Assembly: GCA_017881985.1 (NCBI GenBank)
Contig: JADGQH010000217.1
Location: forward strand, 1 to 5,514
Length of the DNA stretch: 5,514 bases
Origin: Chloroflexota bacterium
GTDB lineage: Bacteria > Chloroflexota > Limnocylindria > Limnocylindrales > CSP1-4
Direction: 5' to 3'
The notes beneath the pieces are model-generated. The model saw nothing but the letters and a program-made list of their open reading frames with translations, searched no databases and was not told the origin of the DNA. This document shows positions 1-5,200 of this stretch, one piece after another. Made by a program: the position numbers and the translations under genes. Position 1 is the first letter of the stretch, and each line of letters begins with the position of its first letter.

Positions 1-827
1 CGAACGTTTCGGCCGCAGGCGCCGCACCGCCCCAGGGCGTCGCGCCGAGCTCCCTCGACGCGCCCGCAGCCGGCGCCCCGACGTCGAGCCTCGCGCCATC
101 CGCTCCCGCGCCGATCGACCTCGTCGTCCCCGAGGCGATCGGAGATCTCACCGATACCCGGGCGGCGAGCGGGTCCGGCGCCCAGCGGGTGGTCCCGGTG
201 ACGCTGCCGGCCGCGTCGGGACTCTACCGGCTTGCCGTCACGCTGCATGACCCGGACGGCGTTGCGTACGACGCCGCGACGGAGGACCTGATCGGGGCCC
301 TCATCGTCCAGGTCACCGGCAGCACGTGGGTCACCTACAGCGCCCCGGACCGGGTCGACGCGACCCCGGGCGGGCCGTTGGGGATCGCCATCCGCGTTGC
401 CAACACCGGCTCCCAGGCGTGGGGTCCGCTGCCGATGCGCAACACGAGGGACCCGGAGCCCATCACGCCGGACACCCAGCCCCAGGTCGTGGGCCGCTGG
501 GTCGCGCTGGACGACGGGACCTCGCCGTCGCTGCCCTTCGACGCGCTCGCCGGATCGGCTCCCGCTGCATTCGTCGTCCCGGGCTCCAGCGCGGTCGTCG
601 ACCTTGGCGTCACTGCCCCGGCGACGCCGGGGAGCTACCTCCTCCTGGTGGACCTGGTGACGTCCGACGGCGTCTCGCTGGCGGCCGCCGGGGTGCCGCC
701 GCTGCTCATCCGCGTTGTCGTCGCGCCCGCAGCATCGCCCGGCCCCGCGGCCACGGCGATCCCGTCGACCGCGCCGTCTGCCGCGTCGGACCCCGGCACG
801 GCCGCGCCCGCGGGGATCGGCCCCTGA
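1..827 (+). CDS. C-terminal part of a secreted or membrane protein with two Ig-like beta modules (5' end outside window)
   Basis: The reading frame (first full codon at base 3) is open from the left edge to the TGA at 825-827, giving 274 visible residues with no internal stop. An internal GTG at 189 is unlikely to be the start because the frame continues upstream with the same composition. Residues 1-38 are an Ala/Pro/Ser-rich linker. Residues about 39-105 look like the end of one beta-sandwich (VTLPAASGLYRLAVTLHDPDG). Residues about 106-240 form a second module with the signs of an extracellular Ig-like domain: an NTGSQAWG turn, a VPGSSAVVDLGVTAPATPGSY strand pair and a final LLIRVVV strand. 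Residues 241-274 are an Ala/Pro/Ser-rich tail. No catalytic motif is visible. Such modules commonly sit at the C-terminus of bacterial envelope proteins, so an extracytoplasmic location is inferred. The N-terminal domain that would name the protein is missing. The stop overlaps the next start, so the two genes are probably translationally coupled. Confidence 0.8.
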   Translation, partial: NVSAAGAAPPQGVAPSSLDAPAAGAPTSSLAPSAPAPIDLVVPEAIGDLTDTRAASGSGAQRVVPVTLPAASGLYRLAVTLHDPDGVAYDAATEDLIGALIVQVTGSTWVTYSAPDRVDATPGGPLGIAIRVANTGSQAWGPLPMRNTRDPEPITPDTQPQVVGRWVALDDGTSPSLPFDALAGSAPAAFVVPGSSAVVDLGVTAPATPGSYLLLVDLVTSDGVSLAAAGVPPLLIRVVVAPAASPGPAATAIPSTAPSAASDPGTAAPAGIGP

Positions 828-1465
828 TGACCCGCGAGATCCTGGCCCCGCTCCTCGCGCTGGTCGTCCTCGTCAACGTGGCGGCGATCGCGTTCGCGCT
901 GAGCGGTCGCCCGTGGCCGCTCCGCCCGGGTCGTCCGACCCTGGCCCGATTTGCCCGGCGAGCCGACCCCCGCGTCGGCGCCGGGGTCCGGTTTCGCCTC
1001 ACCGACCGGCCAGTACCGACCGCCGCCGCCTGGGAGCGCGTCCTCACCGCGGAGTCGGCGCGGCACGCCGGCCTGCAGCGCCCGGCGACGGTCGTCGCGC
1101 TCGAGCTCGTCGGCCTGGACCGGCTCGCGGAGCGGGAGGGCGCCGCGCGCGCCGCGCTCCTCCGCTGGCTGGTCCTCAACCGGCTCCGCGAGGCGACGCA
1201 GGCGTCCGATCCGGTCGGCTGGGACGGCGCCGGGACGTTCGGGATCGTCCTCCTGGGCGCCGACGCACCCGCCGCCGCCGCCTACGTGGCGCACCTCGTC
1301 GAATGGCTGCGCCCGTGGGTCGGCGGGGTCGCAGCTCCCGTCCAGCTGGCGATCGGCTGGGTGAGCCCGCCGGTCGGGGCCGACCTGCACGTCGCGCTGG
1401 GCCACGCCCAGCTGCGGATGGCGGCCCATCGGAGCCGGTTCCCGCTTCGGACCATCGCCGCGTAG
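827..1465 (+). CDS. Membrane-anchored protein with degenerate GGDEF-like domain
   Basis: This is a 212-aa protein. I chose the ATG at 827 because its A is also the last base of the upstream TGA (a TGATG overlap). It is preceded by a GGGGA element at 812-816, and a single hydrophobic helix begins right after it (residues about 5-25, ILAPLLALVVLVNVAAIAFAL). The frame is open further upstream, but that part overlaps the neighbour and has shadow-like composition. Residues about 86-205 follow the order of a GGDEF fold: a first strand and helix (TVVALELVGLDRLAEREG), a long helix (residues 106-123), then SDPVGWDGAGTFGIVLLGAD at 127-146, where active enzymes carry a GGDEF turn. A helix, a late strand (VQLAIGWVSPP) and a final helix follow. 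The signature reads GAGTF at 134-138, so the metal-binding acidic residues are absent. Diguanylate cyclase activity is therefore unlikely, and a binding or structural role is possible. The fold call is by eye. A generic membrane protein of unknown function is the alternative. Confidence 0.72.
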   Translation: MTREILAPLLALVVLVNVAAIAFALSGRPWPLRPGRPTLARFARRADPRVGAGVRFRLTDRPVPTAAAWERVLTAESARHAGLQRPATVVALELVGLDRLAEREGAARAALLRWLVLNRLREATQASDPVGWDGAGTFGIVLLGADAPAAAAYVAHLVEWLRPWVGGVAAPVQLAIGWVSPPVGADLHVALGHAQLRMAAHRSRFPLRTIAA

Positions 1466-1469
1466 CTTC

Positions 1470-1483
1470 GGGCCCGCGGGCCC
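1470..1483 (+). terminator. GC-rich palindrome after the GGDEF-like gene (possible terminator)
   Basis: The 14-base sequence GGGCCCGCGGGCCC is a perfect palindrome starting 5 bases after the TAG at 1463-1465. It could fold as a 5-bp stem with a 4-base loop. There is no T-tract downstream, so it is not a classical intrinsic terminator. In very GC-rich bacteria, strong hairpins without a U-tract may still end or stabilise transcripts. Its position straight after the stop supports that role. Confidence 0.4.
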
Positions 1484-1620
1484 TGCCGCGTACGGACCTT
1501 CGGCCCCACGCGGACCCCCAAGGCGAGGGGTGGCGCTCGATCCAAATACGGGCTGGAGGACGGCCCATCTGGGTCGCGTAATGCACGAATGCGATACCTC
1601 CGCCCCGACGTGGTCCTCAG
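1484..1620. other. Intergenic region with further inverted repeats and a possible weak promoter
   Basis: This stretch holds no convincing gene. Two more imperfect stem candidates are visible: CCGCGT at 1486-1491 pairs with ACGCGG at 1508-1513, and ACCCC at 1514-1518 pairs with GGGGT at 1527-1531. A GGAGGA at 1555-1560 looks like a Shine-Dalgarno sequence, but the nearest ATG (1581) is 20 bases away and opens a frame with shadow-like composition. A weak -10-like GATACC at 1593-1598, preceded by TGC, could start a short leader for the gene at 1621. I see no matching -35 element. The start of the next transcription unit is likely here. Confidence 0.35.
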
Positions 1621-2214
1621 ATGACCGCGAGCCCGCTCCAGTTGGCCCGGAAATCCACGCCAGTTCCGGCCCTCGTAGCTCTCGTCGCCGTGGTGGCGGC
1701 CCTGGCGCTGGGAGGCGCCTGGCTTGCCATCACAGCCTTCACGACGGGCCACGACGACGCCGGTCAGCCGCATCCCGATTTCGTCGGCGAGCGGATCACG
1801 ACCAGCTACGGGTCCTTCACCGTCCAGCACGTCGAGGACATTGGGGGGCTCACCTCGAACGACCTTGCCGGGGTGACGCACGGGATCCAGAACCTGGTTC
1901 TCTCTGACAGCGCGCAGGTCGAGACGGCGGTGCTCTTCACCAACGAGAGCGGAGACTCGGTCCAGGTGAGCCCGTCGCAGTTCCGTCTCGTCGTCGACGG
2001 CGCGGCCGATCCTGTCGAGCCTACCGGCTCAACGATCCGGCCGCTTCTCCTGCAGCCGGGGGCGAGCCTCGAGGCGAGCATGACGTTCGTCGTCAAGCAG
2101 ACCGGGGCCCGGCTGTCGGTCACCTATGCGGATCCCGGGGGCGCCCTGATCACGGTTCCGGCCGGCGTGCTCGGCCAGGCACCGCCAGACACGGGCAACG
2201 GCCATTCGCACTGA
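1621..2214 (+). CDS. Membrane-anchored extracytoplasmic protein with Ig-like (DUF4352-like) domain and terminal GHSH
   Basis: This is a 197-aa protein. The ATG at 1621 is the only usable start, because an in-frame TAA lies at 1579-1581 with no other ATG or GTG between. No clear Shine-Dalgarno sequence precedes it. Residues about 14-40 form one hydrophobic helix after an N-terminal R10-K11, giving an N-in, C-out anchor. A short linker with H44, D45, D46 and H51 follows. Residues about 58-182 form a beta-rich domain with the pattern VETAVLFTNESGDSVQVSPS, then QFRLVVDG, an L-QPGASLEASMTFVV strand at 144-158 and RLSVTYADP. This resembles the DUF4352-type Ig-like domains of small bacterial lipoproteins and anchored proteins. 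That match is by pattern and unverified. The C-terminus is GNGHSH. There are no Cys residues, so it is not a lipoprotein. The stop lies 76 bases before the multicopper oxidase start. An accessory role on the outer face, perhaps metal handling, is inferred from the neighbour and the histidines only. Confidence 0.8.
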   Translation: MTASPLQLARKSTPVPALVALVAVVAALALGGAWLAITAFTTGHDDAGQPHPDFVGERITTSYGSFTVQHVEDIGGLTSNDLAGVTHGIQNLVLSDSAQVETAVLFTNESGDSVQVSPSQFRLVVDGAADPVEPTGSTIRPLLLQPGASLEASMTFVVKQTGARLSVTYADPGGALITVPAGVLGQAPPDTGNGHSH

Positions 2215-2218
2215 TCCC

Positions 2219-2234
2219 GCGGGGGTTCCCCCGC
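2219..2234 (+). terminator. Hairpin between the Ig-like gene and the multicopper oxidase
   Basis: GCGGGGGTTCCCCCGC begins 4 bases after the TGA at 2212-2214. It is a perfect 7-bp inverted repeat around TT, realistically a 6-bp stem with a 4-base GTTC loop. No T-tract follows. It may attenuate or stabilise the transcript between two co-transcribed genes, or end the first one. The sequence does not decide which. Confidence 0.4.
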
Positions 2235-2272
2235 ACCGCGACCCATCTCATCCACTTCGCGACCTAATCAAT

Positions 2273-2279
2273 GGAGGGG
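2273..2279 (+). promoter_or_regulatory. Shine-Dalgarno sequence of the multicopper oxidase
   Basis: GGAGGGG ends 11 bases before the ATG at 2291. The spacing is slightly long, but this is the best ribosome-binding sequence in the window, and it fixes the start of a frame that stays open for the remaining 3.2 kb. No convincing -10 or -35 elements are visible in the 76-base gap, which is compatible with read-through from the upstream gene. Confidence 0.65.
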
Positions 2280-2290
2280 TAGTCACTTCG

Positions 2291-5200
2291 ATGAACGTCC
2301 AGCTTCGTGATCCCGGCAGTCGCCGGGACCGATGGCATACCAGGCCTGCCGCCCTCGCGGCACTCAGCCTTGCCCTGGCCTACGGGGGTGGCCTGTGGCT
2401 CTACCTGCTGCACGAGGCGGAGGGCGCGACGGAGCCCGGGGCTCCGTCCGGCCTGATCCACTGGCTCCGTGACTCGACGCTCCTGCTCCCGGTCGTCATG
2501 GCCAGCGTGTGGCTCGGCCTCTTCGTCGGCCGTCGCGTCATGCGCTCGCTCGCCGACGGGGGCTCGCGGGCCCTCGCGGTCACCGCGGTCGCGACCCTGG
2601 TGGCGGCGATCACGAGCGTGGCAGAGGCGCTTGCCAGCCCGCTCCACGAGATCGCCTTCGGCGGCGGGCATACGCACCACGGCGTTGCCGTCCCGCTCGC
2701 CGTCCACATGGCCTATGACGGGATCGTCGCGCTCGCGGCGAACCTCGTCATCGCGGGCATCGTCCTGCTCGTCCTCCGCGGCGACGCCTGGACGGCGTCC
2801 CGCCCGGTCCCGCTGCGGCTCCGCCTCGTGCGGTCCCTCCCGGTGCGGCGGGCGTTCGCGCTCGCCTCGAGCGCGGCCCTGATCGCGTCGTCGGGGCTCC
2901 TGCTCCCGATCAGCACGAATGCCGTCGCGGCGGCGGGGCCCGCGCTCGGGCCGTGCCCGGCCGGCGCCCCGTCGAAGTCGTTCAACATCTCCGCGATCGA
3001 CGTCAACCCGACCGCCCACACCGCCAGCCCGAACAACAAGATCGGCCTCTGGCTCAACCGCTTCGGCGACCACGACCCGTTCGCCCAGATGTTCGTCCTC
3101 GACAGCATGATCCCGGCCGTGCAGGCCCAGGTCGCTGCCGGGCCGAGCTCGATCTCGATCGGCCTCCGCGACGACCCGCTCCAGCCGCTCGCCATCCGGG
3201 CGAACGAGGGCGACTGCGTCACGATCAACTTCACGAACCGGACCACCGGCCCGGCGCCGCTCGCCACCGATAACACGTACGGAATCCACATCGACGGCCT
3301 CGCCTTCGACACGGGCTCTTCGGGCGATGCCATCGGCAACAACCCGAACTCCTCCGTGCCCCAGGGCGGCACCGCCACGTACACCTACTGGGTCCCGAAT
3401 GACCCGACCCTCGAGGGCGGGCACTACCTGCACCCGGGCCCCGGGAACCGCCAGGCCGTCGCACACGGCCTCTTCGGCGCGCTCGTCGTGGAGCCGCCCG
3501 GCTCCACGTACCGCAACCCGACCACCGGCCAGCCGCAGATCTCCGGCTGGGAAGCCGACATCATCCCGGGCGACTCGACCAAGAAGTCGTTCCGCGAGGA
3601 CGTGAAGATCTTCCACGAGATCGGCAACGAGGCCGAGCGTGACAGCGCTCCGATCGACATCAACGGTCAGCCGCTCCCGACCATCGACCCGCACACCGGC
3701 GCCTACCGGCCCGGCTCGCGCGCCATCAACTACCGCTCCGAGTCGTTCATGGCCCGGCTCAACTACGCGCCCGACCAGAAGTCGGTCGTCTACGGGTCGT
3801 ACACGTTCGGCGACACCACGAACATCATCCCGCGCGGCTACCTGGGCGACCCGACGAAGTTCCGCCTGATGCATGCCGGCAGCGAGGTCTTCCACGTCTA
3901 CCACCTCCACGGTGGCTCCGACCGCTGGCGCTTCAACCCGCTCGCGGACCCGACCTATGACTACGGCAAGACCGGCCTGGACAAGAAGCCGGTCCAGGTC
4001 CAGTCGGAGTCCGCGCGCCTCGACTCCCAGTCGATCGGCCCCGGCGAGTCGTTCAACATCGAGATCGAGAACGGGGCCGGCGGCGCCCAGCAGGGTGCCG
4101 GCGAGTTCCTCTTCCACTGCCACATCGCGCATCACTACTTCGCGGGCATGTGGGGTTACTGGCGCGTCTTCGACACGCTCCAGCCGGACCTGATGCCGCT
4201 GCCCGACCGGACTCCGCTCTCGCAGGCCGTCGACTCCTCCGCCCTGATCGGCAAGACGATCAACGGCCAGACGATCACGGCCCAGAACCTCGACGCGTGG
4301 ATCCGCCCCCAGCTCCCCGTCCAGGGCGTCACCAAGGCGATCGCCGGCAGCCCGAACCCCGCCGACACCGCCGACCAGGACGCCTCTGTCTGGGACTGGT
4401 CAGTCGACAGCGCGACCGGACTCTTCCTCGGTGAGCCCGACCGCAACACCGTGCCGGGCCAGCCGGCGACCTTCGCCTGGCCGGACTTCAACAACATCGT
4501 GCCCGGCCACCCGGCAGCGCTCGCCGTCGACCAGGTCGTGGACAGCACCTATCAGCTGAACGGGGCTCCGGTCCACTTCAGCTCGGGCGGCTACATCGGC
4601 AATCGCCCGAAGATCCTGTTCAACCCGAACAACGGCCGTCCGGCCTTCCCGCTGATCCGGCCGCACATCGGCAAGCGCCCGCCCTTCGCACCGAACGGCC
4701 ACTCCGGCGCGCCATACCTGGGCGAGTACGGCGGGCAGGGCGCGGTTCCCGTGATCCCCGTGGGTTCGACCAGCAAGTCGCCGATCGACCCGTGGGCCAA
4801 CCGCCCCGACGGCATCTGCCCGGCGGGCGCTCCCCTCCGCAACTACAACATCGTCGGGATCGCGCTCCCGATCGCCGTCACCGACCCCAACAAGAGCTCG
4901 AAGGTCGTCGACCCGCTCGGCGCGCTCGACGTCCTGGCCGCCGACAAGGCCGCCATCTATGCGAACACGAAGGTCTACGCGGGCGTCCAGCACAACGAGC
5001 CGCTGGCCATCCGCGCCAACATCGGTGACTGCATCGCGGTCACCTACACCAGCGAGCTGACGGACGGCGGCGCCGAGCTGCCGTACTCAAAGACGAACAT
5101 CCACATCCACCACGTCCAGTTCGACACCCAGGCGTCGGACGGCGTCATCAGCGGCTTCTCGTACGAGCAGTCGATCCGCCCCTACAAGATCGTCGATCCG

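Noticed and set aside
635..1429. Minus-strand frame of 264 codons opposite the first two genes
   Set aside because: Its Arg/Gly/Ala-rich composition without hydrophobic core patterning, and its full overlap with two better-supported genes, mark it as a shadow.
1530..1907. Plus-strand frame of 125 codons across the intergenic region, including a possible start at 1581
   Set aside because: The GGAGGA at 1555-1560 is too far from the ATG at 1581, the product becomes Arg/Gly-rich, and it overlaps the better gene at 1621 in another frame.
2271..2282. Tiny upstream frame ATGGAGGGGTAG overlapping the oxidase Shine-Dalgarno sequence
   Set aside because: It encodes only three residues, has no ribosome-binding site of its own, and is easily explained by chance around GGAGGGG.
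2264..4135. Long open frame on the minus strand (623 codons) opposite the oxidase
   Set aside because: It lies antisense to clear multicopper oxidase coding sequence. Its product is a monotonous Arg/Val/Asp/Gly/Glu-rich chain, typical of the mirror frame of a GC-rich gene, and has no recognisable domain.
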